Shown: positions 15,151 through 24,889, counted from the first letter of the stretch. The stretch: DNA of 64,000 nucleotides from an uncultured Rhodospirillales bacterium (GCA_903822185.1 CAIJOA010000045.1:22083-86082); one strand, 5' to 3'. Notes: generated by a model from the sequence alone, not told the origin. Numbers and translations are program-made.

Positions 15151-15414
15151 ATGAAGAAATCCGTTCAAACAAACGTCCGTGTTTCCGAAGACGACAAGGC
15201 CTTGATCCTCGCCGTCGCTCAAAAACTGCGCATCGATCCGTCATTCAGCGTGCGCGTCAAACAGTTGTTGGATGAAAGCGGCGACGCCGCGCTTACCGAC
15301 CGCGTCAAACTTCTCGAGGAACAGGTTGCGAGGTTGTTATCGGGCGCGATCGTGATGCCGCGATCGGTGCCGCGTGTTGCCCCGTCACGCCTTCCGACAC
15401 TCACACCGCGCTAG
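15151..15414 (+). CDS. Small ribbon-helix-helix-like protein with coiled coil
   Basis: 87 residues, no recognised family. The N-terminus KKSVQTNVRVSEDDKALILAVAQKL fits the beta strand plus helix of a ribbon-helix-helix DNA-binding domain. The middle has a short heptad-like helix (LTDRVKLLEEQVARLL), and the tail is Pro/Arg-rich. A repeat element covers the region just before its start. It ends convergent with the antiporter gene, overlapping by four bases (CTAG). A DNA-binding role is inference from residue pattern. Confidence 0.6.
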   Translation: MKKSVQTNVRVSEDDKALILAVAQKLRIDPSFSVRVKQLLDESGDAALTDRVKLLEEQVARLLSGAIVMPRSVPRVAPSRLPTLTPR

Positions 15415-17114
15415 ATCGTTTCCACACCGAGTGCGGGCGGCAAGGCGCGCACATGTTCCAGCATCGTATGCGCGATTTCGCGTTCACCCATGATGACGAT
15501 GCTGGCGCCGAACTGCATCAGCTGATCGACCTCGGCATCGAAATGCGCGCGCGCCAGAATCTCGATCTTGGGATTTACCTTACGGGCATGGCGAACGATC
15601 TCGCAGGCCTCGAACGCATTTGGAATTGCAACCAAAAGGATATTCGCGCCGGCGACGTTCGCGGCGTCAAGCACCCGGTCCTCGGCCGCATTGCCGGCGA
15701 TGGTTTCGATCCCTTCGGTCCGCAATAGCTCCAACGCCTCGGCAGCATCCTCGATCACGAGGATCGGCCAACCGTCTGCCTTCAAGCTTTCCCCGACGAG
15801 CCGCCCGACCCGGCCATAACCGACCAGCACCGCGTGGCCGCTGAGCTTCGTCGGCTCCAGATACTCGACCGCGTGTTCGCGAATTTCCTCCGGCGCGGGC
15901 GCGTCCGCGCGGTGCCGATCGAGCCAAGCGGTTAGCCGTTCGGTCGCGGCGAACCAGATCGGGTTGATCAGGATCGAGAGAATCGAAGTGCCGAGAATAA
16001 GATCGCGCGCCCGGACCGGCAGCAGCCCCAGCCCGATGCCGAGATCGGCGAGGATGAACGAGAATTCGCCGATCTGCGCCAAGCCCGCCGCGACCAGCAG
16101 CGCCGTCGCCATCGGATAGCCGAGCAACCGCACCATGGCGAAGGCGACGCCCGACGTGCTGACGACCACCACCAGCGTCGTCGCCAGCAGCGGCAACGGT
16201 TCGCGCCACAAGACCGTCGGGTCGAACAACATCCCGACCGAGATGAAGAACAGTACGGCGAAGGCGTCGCGCAGCGGCAGCGATTCCTCGGCCGCGCGTT
16301 GGCTGAGTTGTGATTCGCTGAGCACCATGCCGGCGAAGAACGCGCCCAGCGCGAACGAGACGCCGAACAATTCCGAGGCGACGAAGGCAACGCCCAGCGC
16401 CGTCGCCAGAACCGCGAGGCGGAACAGTTCGCGCGATCCGGTATGAACGATGTAATGCAGAATCCACGGGATGACCCGCCGCCCGACGATCAGCATCAGA
16501 GCGATGAACAAAGCCGCCTTGCCCAAAGTGATCGCCAGCGTCAGGGCCAGCGCGCCCGGATGGATGCTGCTCATCGTCACATCCCCGCGCAGCAAGCCGG
16601 CGAGCGGCGGCAATAGGACGAGCACGATCACCATCAGCAGGTCCTGATAGACCAGCCAGCCGATCGCGATATGACCGCGCTCGGTATCGGTCAGACGATG
16701 TTCCTGCAGGCCGCGCTGCAGCACCACGGTCGAAGCGACCGAGAGCGCGAGACCGAACACCAGGCCGGTGCCGAACGACCAGCCGAACAGCCAGGCAATA
16801 CCCGTCCCGAGCAGTGTCGAGACCGCGACCTGCACCGTGGCCCCAGGGAAGATCACCCCTCGGACCGCCAGCAAATCCTTGAACGAGAAATGCAGCCCGA
16901 CGCCGAACATCAAGAGAATCACGCCGATCTCGGCGAGCTGTGACGCCAATCCCTGATCGGCGACGAAGCCCGGTGTGAACGGCCCCACCAGCACGCCGGC
17001 GAGGAGATAGCCGACAATGGTCGAGATGCGCAGATGATGCGCGATCGTCCCCATGATGAAAGCGAGGCCAAGCCCGATCACGACGATGGCGATGAGCGAG
17101 GAGCCGTGGGTCAT
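15411..17114 (-). CDS. CPA2 monovalent cation:proton antiporter (YbaL/KefB type)
   Basis: 567 residues. About twelve membrane helices (roughly 1-390) are followed by a cytoplasmic TrkA-N domain (about 415-530) with the nucleotide-binding motif VLVGYGRVGRLVGESL and acidic residue in ILVIEDAAE. The helices carry FALGAFFAGMVLSES and EIGVILLMFGVGLHFSFKDL typical of CPA2. The family exchanges K+ or Na+ for H+ under nucleotide control. No KefF/KefG partner is next to it. E. coli YbaL is the closest match by length and layout. Confidence 0.88.
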   Translation of the reverse strand: MTHGSSLIAIVVIGLGLAFIMGTIAHHLRISTIVGYLLAGVLVGPFTPGFVADQGLASQLAEIGVILLMFGVGLHFSFKDLLAVRGVIFPGATVQVAVSTLLGTGIAWLFGWSFGTGLVFGLALSVASTVVLQRGLQEHRLTDTERGHIAIGWLVYQDLLMVIVLVLLPPLAGLLRGDVTMSSIHPGALALTLAITLGKAALFIALMLIVGRRVIPWILHYIVHTGSRELFRLAVLATALGVAFVASELFGVSFALGAFFAGMVLSESQLSQRAAEESLPLRDAFAVLFFISVGMLFDPTVLWREPLPLLATTLVVVVSTSGVAFAMVRLLGYPMATALLVAAGLAQIGEFSFILADLGIGLGLLPVRARDLILGTSILSILINPIWFAATERLTAWLDRHRADAPAPEEIREHAVEYLEPTKLSGHAVLVGYGRVGRLVGESLKADGWPILVIEDAAEALELLRTEGIETIAGNAAEDRVLDAANVAGANILLVAIPNAFEACEIVRHARKVNPKIEILARAHFDAEVDQLMQFGASIVIMGEREIAHTMLEHVRALPPALGVETI

Positions 17115-17280
17115 GCGCGCGCTGCGGCGAATTCAGCAAGGTACATATGAAACACTTAGCCTAAGCGGCGCGGCACCGAAAGCGGATTGGCGTCCGGCGG
17201 TTCTGTGACGGCGGTTGAGAAATTGTCCCGAACCCGGCACCCTTGGCCTTTGGATGAACCACCGATTGCGAGGATTCGAG

Positions 17281-17676
17281 ATGGAACAATATTCCGGGGT
17301 CGCCATCGTCACGCTGTTATGCAGCCTCATGGTTCTCGGCATGGCGGTCAAAGTGGCGAAAACACACGCGAAGACTGGCCTTTTAGTGCCGACGATGACG
17401 GGTGATCCACTGCTCGAACGCACGATCCGCGCGCATATGAACACGATCGAATGGATGCCGATCTTTCTTCCGTCGATGTGGATGTTCGCGATCTATTGGA
17501 GCGCATCCTGGGCGACCGGGTTGGGGTGCGTTTGGTTGCTCGCCCGGATCGCTTACTTCATCGGCTATATTTCTGCGCCGTCCAAAAGAATGCCGGGCTT
17601 TTTCATTCAGGCATTTACAACCCTCGCTTTGCTGCTCGGCGCGATTGGGCGTATCGGCTACCTGGCTGTGTCGTGA
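17281..17676 (+). CDS. MAPEG family membrane protein
   Basis: 131 residues from the ATG at 17281, with AGGA six bases upstream. Four membrane segments. The MAPEG signature region is visible: ERTIRAHMNTIEWMPIFLP near residues 47-65 and ARIAYFIGYISAPSKRMPGF near 88-107. Family members include glutathione transferases and isomerases acting on lipid substrates; many bacterial ones are uncharacterised. It is on the plus strand before comM, overlapping only the untranslated part of that reading frame. Confidence 0.88.
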   Translation: MEQYSGVAIVTLLCSLMVLGMAVKVAKTHAKTGLLVPTMTGDPLLERTIRAHMNTIEWMPIFLPSMWMFAIYWSASWATGLGCVWLLARIAYFIGYISAPSKRMPGFFIQAFTTLALLLGAIGRIGYLAVS

Positions 17677-17764
17677 TGACCCGCGCGCCGGAAACAAATC
17701 GGACTCTTATAGCAAAGCTCCCGGCCCTCGCTTAAAGTCGCGGCGCAATCTTTGGGGGAATTGC

Positions 17765-19285
17765 GTGGTTGCTCGCGTCCGGACAGTCGCCTTTCTCGGC
17801 ATCGACGCGCTTGAGGTCGAGGCGCAGGTCACGATTGCGAGCGGCCTTCCCGCCTTCACGGTTGTCGGCCTTCCCGATAAAGCCGTTGCCGAATCGCGCG
17901 AGCGTGTGCGCGCGGCGCTGACCGCGATGGGCCTTGCGGTGCCGAGCCGGCGCATCACCGTAAACCTCGCCCCCGCCGATCTTTTGAAAGAAGGCAGCCA
18001 TTTCGATCTGCCGATCGCGCTGGGGCTTCTGGCGGCGATGGATGTTCTGCCCAAGGACGAGCTGGAACATTACGTCGCGTTGGGCGAACTCGCCCTCGAT
18101 GGGTCGGTGCTGCCCGTCGCAGGCGTGCTGCCCGCCGCCGTCGGCGCGGCGTCGCGCGGCCATGGCCTCATTTGCGCGGCGGCGTCGGGCGGCGAAGCCG
18201 CCTGGGCCGGCGGGCTCGAAATTCTGGCGACGCCGTCGCTGCTCGCCATCATCAATCACTTTAAAGGCACGCAGGTTCTGTCGCCACCGACACCGCGTTT
18301 AGCCGATGAACGCAGCAATTTCCTCGACCTTAAAGACATCAAAGGACAAGAAACGGCGAAGCGTGCGCTCGAAGTCGCGGCGGCCGGTGGACATAACCTC
18401 CTGATGATCGGCCCGCCGGGTGCGGGGAAGTCGATGTTGGCTTCGCGTTTGCCGAGCCTTCTTCCGCCGCTCGATCCCGCCGAGGCGCTGGAGGTTTCCA
18501 TGATCCATTCCGTTGCGGGGTTGCTGCGCAACGGCGAATTGATGCGGCAACGGCCGTTTCGCGATCCGCATCATTCCGCATCGCTGGCCGCGCTGGTCGG
18601 CGGTGGCCTGCGGGCGAAGCCCGGCGAATTGTCCTTGGCGCATCTCGGCGTTTTGTTTCTCGATGAACTGCCCGAGTTCCAACGCGCGACCTTGGAAGCC
18701 TTGCGACAACCGATGGAAAGCGGCCGCGCCGTCGTCGCCCGCGCCAACGCGCATGTAACGTATCCGGCGCGCGTGCAGTTGATCGCGGCGATGAATCCGT
18801 GCCGCTGCGGTTATCTCGATGATCCCGCGCAAGGCTGTGGCCGGGCGCCACGGTGTGGTCAGGATTATCAGTCGAAGATATCGGGGCCGTTATTCGACAG
18901 AATCGACTTACATATCGACGTGCCGGCGGTGCGCGCCGTCGATCTGACCTTGCCGCCGCCCGCCGAAGGATCGGCGGAAGTGGCGGCGCGCGTCGCCACC
19001 GCCCGCGCGCGGCAACGCGCGCGCTTTGCCCGTTTGCCCGACGACCGCCGCATCCGCACCAATGCCGAAGCCGACGGCACGTTGCTGGACGATATCGCCA
19101 CGCCGGACCCTGACGGCAAGAAGCTGTTGAACGATGCGGCGGAACGCATGCGTTTATCCGCGCGGGGTTATCATCGCGTTTTGCGTGTCGGACGCACGTT
19201 GGCCGATCTCGACGGCAGCGACCGCGTCAGCCGCATGCACATTGCCGAGGCGTTGAGTTACCGGCGGATCGGGCTCGGCAGTTAA
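17765..19285 (+). CDS. comM: YifB/ComM family Mg-chelatase-like AAA+ ATPase
   Basis: 506 residues from the GTG at 17765, with GGGGGAA upstream; the reading frame extends further left but without start signals. An N-terminal Lon-like domain (PAFTVVGLPDKAVAESRERV) is followed by the AAA+ core, Walker A GPPGAGKS at about 217-224, Walker B LGVLFLDELPEF, and a C-terminal Mg-chelatase domain. In naturally competent bacteria ComM is a branch-migration helicase that integrates incoming DNA. No other competence gene is visible here. Confidence 0.93.
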   Translation: MVARVRTVAFLGIDALEVEAQVTIASGLPAFTVVGLPDKAVAESRERVRAALTAMGLAVPSRRITVNLAPADLLKEGSHFDLPIALGLLAAMDVLPKDELEHYVALGELALDGSVLPVAGVLPAAVGAASRGHGLICAAASGGEAAWAGGLEILATPSLLAIINHFKGTQVLSPPTPRLADERSNFLDLKDIKGQETAKRALEVAAAGGHNLLMIGPPGAGKSMLASRLPSLLPPLDPAEALEVSMIHSVAGLLRNGELMRQRPFRDPHHSASLAALVGGGLRAKPGELSLAHLGVLFLDELPEFQRATLEALRQPMESGRAVVARANAHVTYPARVQLIAAMNPCRCGYLDDPAQGCGRAPRCGQDYQSKISGPLFDRIDLHIDVPAVRAVDLTLPPPAEGSAEVAARVATARARQRARFARLPDDRRIRTNAEADGTLLDDIATPDPDGKKLLNDAAERMRLSARGYHRVLRVGRTLADLDGSDRVSRMHIAEALSYRRIGLGS

Positions 19286-19304
19286 GTTGTGATCAAACGG
19301 ACGA

Positions 19305-19334
19305 AATAATCGCGAAAATTCATCGCGGATTATT
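19305..19334 (+). terminator. Hairpin after comM
   Basis: AATAATCGCG and CGCGGATTATT form an AT-ended stem with one bulge, 20 bases past the comM stop. There is no long T-run after it, so termination efficiency is uncertain. Confidence 0.4.
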
Positions 19335-19455
19335 GTCTCGTCATCCTGCATTTTATCTAAATTGATATTTAGAAATAGAGTTGGGTACAACCGCTTAACA
19401 ATCGATTCATTTGCCTGAGTTATTCCTTTCGCGTACCACAACACGGGGAATTTAT

Positions 19456-19617
19456 ATGTTTAAGGCAACTGCTCTTCTTCTTTCTGATGACAGCGGCGCA
19501 ACGGCTATCGAGTACGGACTCATCGCCGCCCTGATCGCGGTTGTAGTCATCACTGCCGTCAAACTCATCGGCACCAACCTGACCACCACCTTTAACTCCG
19601 TCGCGACCGCACTCTGA
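19456..19617 (+). CDS. flp: Flp/Fap family type IVb pilin
   Basis: 53 residues from the ATG at 19456. It has the Flp prepilin motif G-x4-EY (GATAIEYGLIAALIAV), with cleavage expected after the Gly near residue 14, then one hydrophobic helix and a short tail (LTTTFNSVATAL). Flp pilins are assembled by Tad secretion machinery into bundle-forming pili used for surface attachment. No tadA, cpaA or rcpA gene is in this window, so the machinery must be elsewhere if it is functional. Confidence 0.88.
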   Translation: MFKATALLLSDDSGATAIEYGLIAALIAVVVITAVKLIGTNLTTTFNSVATAL

Positions 19618-19762
19618 GATTGTCTCATGCACGAGATCATCGGCGGGGCTTGCGCCAATGAATCGGATACGACTCGAAATGATCGGAACGTTCTCGCGAT
19701 AAAATTGCGCGCGGACTGACTGTTCTCTCGCCTGGGACCGGGCTTTGGTGAGCAGTGTTGTT

Positions 19763-19790
19763 GAAGGCCCCGTCTCAAGGCGGGGCCTTC
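19763..19790. terminator. Strong GC hairpin between flp and the MFS gene
   Basis: AAGGCCCCG and CGGGGCCTT form a perfect nine-base-pair stem with a loop of about eight bases, between the convergent flp and MFS genes. Neither side has a clear T-run, so it is a probable but not certain terminator serving both directions. Confidence 0.5.
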
Positions 19791-19833
19791 GCCGTTCCAT
19801 GAGCAGTCAAACTTTGGCGGCGGCGTTGCGGGG

Positions 19834-21009
19834 TTAGCCCTTCGCTCGCAACGACGCGATCATCGAGATCGCCGTCAGCACCATCACCACGGCACCATAG
19901 ATATAAGCCGTCATCGACAGCCCGATATAGGGCACGGCGAGGCCCGCCGCGACCGAGGGAAGGCTGAACGCCAGATACGATTCCGTATAAAAGGCAGCAA
20001 GCAGACCAGCGCGCTGGTTCGGCCCCGCGGTCGGCAGCAAGGCGCCGAGCGTCCCCGAGAAGCCGGTACCGAAGCCCAGCCCGGCGATGAACGTGCCCCC
20101 CAGCAGCGCCGCGACATTCTGCAATTCGATGCCGATGAGCGACACGGCCACGCCGACGATCAAGGCGCTGCAACCGCCGAGCACGAGACGCCGCACGGGC
20201 CAGTGCCGCGCGACCGATACCGCGATCACCCCCGACAGCATCAAGGTGCCGACGACGATGCCGCCGATCAGCGGCGAGGCCGCATGAAGCGTGATCGCCA
20301 CCAACGTCGGCATTAGCGATAGATAAAGCCCACCCAACGCCCAACAGGCGATGTTGACCGGCGATAGGCGCAACAGCACGGGCCAGGAAGCGGCCGGCAC
20401 GCTGATGTGCGGTTTGAGCGAGGCCAGCGCCCCGGTCTTTCCCGCCGTCGTTTCCGGCATCGCGCCCAGCATCACCGCCAACACGACCGACACGACTAAC
20501 AGGATTTCATAGACGAGATGCAGCGGGTCGGGCGCGTAGGTGACGAGGATAGCCGCGCCCAAAGCGCCAGTCATCAGGCCGAGGAAAATCTGCACGCTGT
20601 TGAGCAACGGACCGAGCGTACGGTTGGTATCCATCAGTGCTGCGCCCAAAGCGGTCGTCGCCGCGCCGACGCACACGCCCTGCACCGCGCGCGCGATGAT
20701 CAGCTCGCCGACATTGCTGGCCGTCGAGAAAAGAATCATCGCCGCGACATTGAGGAGAAGCGCGCCGAAGATCACTGGCCGCCGACCGATATAATCAGAC
20801 AGGCCGCCGACCGTCAGTAGCGCCATCAACAGGCTGATCGAATAGATCGCGAAGACAATGGTGATCAGCAGCGGTGTCAGATTCATAGACTGCTGATAAA
20901 GATGATAGAGCGGCGTGACGGCGCCGCTGCTGGCCGCAACAAGCACCGCCGTGCAGAAAGCGAACACGGTCATCGCGCGCGGCGGCAGGAAACCCTTGAG
21001 CATGTGCAA
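19834..21009 (-). CDS. MFS transporter, drug:H+ antiporter-like
   Basis: 391 residues, twelve hydrophobic segments. The loop 2-3 motif GGLSDYIGRRPVIFGALLL is the MFS A-motif, and AVQGVCVGAATTALGAAL the glycine-rich helix of the fourth and fifth segments. Substrate unknown; the layout fits small-molecule efflux. It starts at ATG 21009, eight bases after the methyltransferase stop on the same strand, so they may be co-transcribed. Confidence 0.83.
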   Translation of the reverse strand: MHMLKGFLPPRAMTVFAFCTAVLVAASSGAVTPLYHLYQQSMNLTPLLITIVFAIYSISLLMALLTVGGLSDYIGRRPVIFGALLLNVAAMILFSTASNVGELIIARAVQGVCVGAATTALGAALMDTNRTLGPLLNSVQIFLGLMTGALGAAILVTYAPDPLHLVYEILLVVSVVLAVMLGAMPETTAGKTGALASLKPHISVPAASWPVLLRLSPVNIACWALGGLYLSLMPTLVAITLHAASPLIGGIVVGTLMLSGVIAVSVARHWPVRRLVLGGCSALIVGVAVSLIGIELQNVAALLGGTFIAGLGFGTGFSGTLGALLPTAGPNQRAGLLAAFYTESYLAFSLPSVAAGLAVPYIGLSMTAYIYGAVVMVLTAISMIASLRAKG

Positions 21010-21017
21010 TCCCGCGT

Positions 21018-21677
21018 TCAGCGTTTGCCGCGGCGGCCGGGTGCGGGCTTAGGCGCGTCTTCTTTTACCGCAGCGATATAAAGCAGCGTCGATTTTTCGT
21101 AGGAGAGGCCGTCGGCGATCGAATTGCGCTTGGCGTTGAGGAAGCGGTGTTCGGCCACGCGAAATCCGGTTTCGTCGAACGACGACGCCAGATCGGCGAG
21201 TTTGTATTTGCGATAGCGCGGATGGGTTTCGAGGTCGCCGGAATAGGTCGTGACCCACACCTGCCCGCCCGGGCGCAGGACACGCCGCGCCTCGCGGAAA
21301 ACATCGTCGAGCGGCACATGGCCGATCGATTCGGGGAATATCACCAGATCGAAGCAATCCCATTCGAACGGCAGGAAGCGTGCATCGGCTTCGGTCGTTC
21401 GCTGCAAGCCCAACTGCATCGCGCGCTTAAGCATGTGATGCGAAATGTCGAGCCCGACGACGCGATGGCCGTCGGTGGCGAGATGAATCTCAAGCTCGCC
21501 CGCACCGCAGCCGATCGAGAGGATGTCGGCCTTTGATTTTTCAATCCGCTCCGCCATCCAGCGGCGGAACGGCGCGGAGATCGCGCTGAACGTGAAATAG
21601 TCGCTGTCGCGCCAGCCATGCGTGCCGATCTGCCGATAGAACTTGTTATCGGCGGCAGGAGTGCGTTGCTTTGGCAT
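21018..21677 (-). CDS. Class I SAM-dependent methyltransferase
   Basis: 219 residues. Methyltransferase motif I ILSIGCGAGELEIHLA (about 52-67), motif II acidic residue in VVGLDISHHML, and ARRVLRPGGQVWVTTYSG (motif post-III). The tail is basic (PAPGRRGKR). Small-molecule methyltransferases of this kind cannot be assigned a substrate from sequence. It is upstream of the MFS exporter on the same strand. Confidence 0.82.
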   Translation of the reverse strand: MPKQRTPAADNKFYRQIGTHGWRDSDYFTFSAISAPFRRWMAERIEKSKADILSIGCGAGELEIHLATDGHRVVGLDISHHMLKRAMQLGLQRTTEADARFLPFEWDCFDLVIFPESIGHVPLDDVFREARRVLRPGGQVWVTTYSGDLETHPRYRKYKLADLASSFDETGFRVAEHRFLNAKRNSIADGLSYEKSTLLYIAAVKEDAPKPAPGRRGKR

Positions 21678-21764
21678 GAAAGGCTGACTCGACCCATGAA
21701 TGATGTGCCCCGCAATCTAGGGGCGGGCCGGATGAGCGGCAATACGCCGCCGCGACGCCGAAGA

Positions 21765-23693
21765 TCAGGCAGCGCCTTTCTTCTTCTTCGATTTCGCGCG
21801 GCGAACGCTCGCGGCGAAAGAGCGCGTGATGCGCTGGCGTATTTTGGTCTTCGCCGGCGCATGCGTCGTCGGTGTCGGGCGGCGTTTGACGAGTTGCGCG
21901 CCGGTTTTCGATTTCAACAGATGCAATGTGCGATCGTGGAATTCGGCAAGGCCCGGCCGATGTCCGACCGAAATCAAAGTCGTCCAGGCGAGTTCTTCGT
22001 GGAAGAGCTGCATCATCGACGCTTGGTTTTCTTCATCGAGCGCAGCGGTCGCCTCGTCCATGAAGATCCATTCGGGCTTGTGCAGCAAGGCGCGGGTGAA
22101 CGCGACACGCTGCAATTCGCCGACGCTGAGAATGCGGTCCCAGCGATCGGTGTCATTGAGCTTCGGGATCAAATGTTCGAGGCCGCAACGCTCTAACGCT
22201 TTTTCCATGTCCTTGACCGCAAAGCGACGCGATGGTGCGGGATAAGCGATCGCCGCGCGCAACGTGCCGAGCGGCAGATAAGGCCGCTGCGGCATAAACA
22301 TCAGCTTGCTGCGCGACGGTAGATGGATCGAGCCTGCGCCCCACGGCCATAGACCCGCCGCGGCGCGCAACAAGGTACTTTTGCCGCTACCGGATTCACC
22401 GTCGATCAGCACCTTCTCGCCGCGATGGATCGTCGCGTTGGTTTCCGAGATCACGACATTGCCGTCGGCCAGGGTGATCTGAAGATCCTTGAAGGTGAGC
22501 GCCTCTTTGCCTTCCTCGAACGGTTCTTCGACCAGTTCGATGCGCGTGACCTCGCCCGCCTCGGTCGTCGATTCGATCGTGGTCTGCAGCATGTCCTCGA
22601 ATTCCAGCAGCCGCGCGACATGTGAGCGCCATTCGGCGATCTGCGGGAAATTATCGACGAACCAGGTAAGGCTGGTCTGGACCTGGCCGAACGCCGCGGT
22701 GATCTGCATCAACCCGCCCAGCGTGATCACGCCGGTGAAGTAGCGTGGGCTTGCCACCAAGGTCGGATAGATGATGCCGATCATCGCGTAGCCGCTGGTC
22801 ATCCACATCAAATGACGCTTGGCGCGCATCAATCCGATCGACGCGCCAATGACATGACCGAAATTCCGCACGAGGCCCTTTTGCTCGTCGGCCTCGCCGC
22901 CGATCAGCGCAATGGCTTCGCTGTTTTCACGCACGCGGATGAGAGCAAAACGGAAATCGGCTTCGGCGGCATTCTGTTTGACGTTGGCATCGACGATCGG
23001 CCGTCCAACCAGATAGGTCAGGAACGAACCGACGATGGCATAGATCAACGCCGCGCCGACCATATAGCCGGGGATTTCAAAGGTGCGCCCGGCCAAGACG
23101 ATTTTCAGGACGCCCGACAACACCCAGAGGATGCCGGTGAAGGAGACGAGCGTCAGGGCCGCGTTGAGAATACCGAGCGCGAATTCGACCGCCATTTCGG
23201 TCGCGCCACGCACATTTTCCGAAATGCGCTGATCGGGATTCTCGACGCCCTCGCCGACGAAGTTCAGTTGATAGTGACGGCCATTCTCGAGCCAGCCGCC
23301 GACAAGGCGGTTGGTCAGCCATTTGCGCCAACGCAATTGCAGCAGTTGCTTGAGATAAACCTGATAGACCGCGACGCCCATACTGACGACGCCGAGGACC
23401 GAAAATATCTCCATCTGGCGGAGAAACGCACCCCAGTTGAGATATTCGAGCGCGTCGAAGAAATCCTTGTTCCAGATATTGATCCGGATCTGGATGCCGA
23501 TTTGAAACAGAGTCAGCGCGATAACGCCGCCGGCGAGCAGCCACGCCTGAAACCGTTCCTCCGACAAAAAGAACGGTCCCGCAAGACGGATGAAGCGCCG
23601 AAGAAAAGAGCCGTGAACCGCAGGGTCGCGGTGATGTTGCGGTAGCGGTGTCTGCGTATCAGCCATGGGATGAATCGGTTCTTTCCATTCCAT
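21765..23693 (-). CDS. ABC transporter with fused membrane and ATPase domains (SbmA/YddA type)
   Basis: 642 residues; an internal start at 23666 (MADTQTP) is possible. The membrane domain occupies about 1-370, with RINIWNKDFFDALEYLNWGAF, QLRWRKWLTNRLVGGWL and NPDQRISENVRGATE, typical of the ABC_membrane_2/SbmA-like group. The ATPase follows: Walker A GESGSGKSTL, signature LSVGELQRVAFTRAL, Walker B WIFMDEATAALDEE. The tail is Lys/Arg-rich. Relatives import peptides or vitamin B12, or export toxins; direction here is unknown. It runs as a single unit on the minus strand. Confidence 0.88.
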   Translation of the reverse strand: MEWKEPIHPMADTQTPLPQHHRDPAVHGSFLRRFIRLAGPFFLSEERFQAWLLAGGVIALTLFQIGIQIRINIWNKDFFDALEYLNWGAFLRQMEIFSVLGVVSMGVAVYQVYLKQLLQLRWRKWLTNRLVGGWLENGRHYQLNFVGEGVENPDQRISENVRGATEMAVEFALGILNAALTLVSFTGILWVLSGVLKIVLAGRTFEIPGYMVGAALIYAIVGSFLTYLVGRPIVDANVKQNAAEADFRFALIRVRENSEAIALIGGEADEQKGLVRNFGHVIGASIGLMRAKRHLMWMTSGYAMIGIIYPTLVASPRYFTGVITLGGLMQITAAFGQVQTSLTWFVDNFPQIAEWRSHVARLLEFEDMLQTTIESTTEAGEVTRIELVEEPFEEGKEALTFKDLQITLADGNVVISETNATIHRGEKVLIDGESGSGKSTLLRAAAGLWPWGAGSIHLPSRSKLMFMPQRPYLPLGTLRAAIAYPAPSRRFAVKDMEKALERCGLEHLIPKLNDTDRWDRILSVGELQRVAFTRALLHKPEWIFMDEATAALDEENQASMMQLFHEELAWTTLISVGHRPGLAEFHDRTLHLLKSKTGAQLVKRRPTPTTHAPAKTKIRQRITRSFAASVRRAKSKKKKGAA

Positions 23694-23974
23694 AACCCCA
23701 CAACCGGGCCAGGTGTTCGCCGCGATTGAACGTTATTCCAAGATCGCAAGCCGCGCCGGTATAGGACGCGCTGCAAATAACCGATGTATGGAACGAACGC
23801 CGACAGAAGATTGAAAAGGTGCTTGTGGACATCAAGGACGGAGGAAATCACTACCGCATGGCTAAATTATGTCGCCAGCTTGCCCTTGTAGTGATTGCGT
23901 CACCGAACCGATGCGGGATAATGAACAGCATCGCGATCCCGGATCGTATGCTGGGCATCAGGGGAGGTTAAGGC

Positions 23975-24889
23975 ATGAAGCTCATTTCATATCGCAGCGG
24001 CGACATGCAGGGCATCGGCGTCATGGTCGATCACGAGCGTTTTATCTCCCTGCGCCGCCTGATCCCCGACCTACCGAACGATCTGCGCTTCCTCCTGGAT
24101 CAAGGCAAAGCAACGCTGCAGCGCATCGCCGAGGCGATCGTCGGCAATGAGGGCGATATGCGGATCGATCAGGTTCAGCTCGACCCGGTCATTCCCGAGC
24201 CGCATGCGACCTGGGCCCTCGCCCTCAATTTTCAAATGCACATCGACGAGACGGGCCTCACCACCTCGCCGGACTATCCGCAAATTTTCATGCGGATGCC
24301 GATCAGCGTCGTCGGTCATAACGAGCCGTTATGGTGCCCGAACCCGGCCATCGCGAAAATCTTCGATTACGAAGGCGAGCTGGCCGTGATCATCGGCCGC
24401 CCCGGCCGGCACATCCCGGTCGAGCGCGCGCTGGAATTCGTCGCCGGCTATTCCTGTTACAACGAAGGGTCGGTGCGCAATTTCCAGGGCCACAACCGGC
24501 AGTTCGGTCTGGGCAAGAATTTCGAGCGTTCGGGCAGCTTTGGTCCCTGGCTGATGACTGCCGATGAATTCGGCGATCCGAAACAGCATCGCGTCATCAC
24601 CCGGCTGAACGGCGTCGAAAAGCAAAACGAGTCGCTCGACCAGATGCTCTTCTCCGTCGAGCAAGTGATTCACTATCTCTCGACCGGCTACACGCTTCAG
24701 CCCGGCGACGTGATCGTCATGGGAACGCCGGGCGCGCTGAAGAAACCGGCCGATTATGTTTTGGAACCTTATGACTCGCCAAAGAACCCCGGCCGCACGC
24801 ACATGAAGCCGGGCGATGTCTGCGAGGTCGAAGTCACCGGTCTCGGCATCCTCAGCAATCTGATCGTCGCTGATCCGACCGAACTCTAA
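23975..24889 (+). CDS. Fumarylacetoacetate hydrolase family protein
   Basis: 304 residues from the ATG at 23975, with GGGGAGG about seven bases upstream. FAH C-terminal fold: the metal ligands lie in FDYEGELAVIIGR (Glu-x-Glu) with a downstream Asp. GYSCYNEGSVRNFQ, GSFGPWLMTADE and GDVIVMGTPGAL are family landmarks. The family hydrolyses or decarboxylates beta-diketo acids in aromatic breakdown. It stands alone between divergent and convergent neighbours, so its substrate is not indicated. Confidence 0.88.
   Translation: MKLISYRSGDMQGIGVMVDHERFISLRRLIPDLPNDLRFLLDQGKATLQRIAEAIVGNEGDMRIDQVQLDPVIPEPHATWALALNFQMHIDETGLTTSPDYPQIFMRMPISVVGHNEPLWCPNPAIAKIFDYEGELAVIIGRPGRHIPVERALEFVAGYSCYNEGSVRNFQGHNRQFGLGKNFERSGSFGPWLMTADEFGDPKQHRVITRLNGVEKQNESLDQMLFSVEQVIHYLSTGYTLQPGDVIVMGTPGALKKPADYVLEPYDSPKNPGRTHMKPGDVCEVEVTGLGILSNLIVADPTEL

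Noticed and set aside
15667..17139. A 490-codon minus-strand frame within the antiporter gene
   Set aside because: A frame-shifted copy rich in Arg and Ala; the antiporter reading has membrane and TrkA-N motifs.
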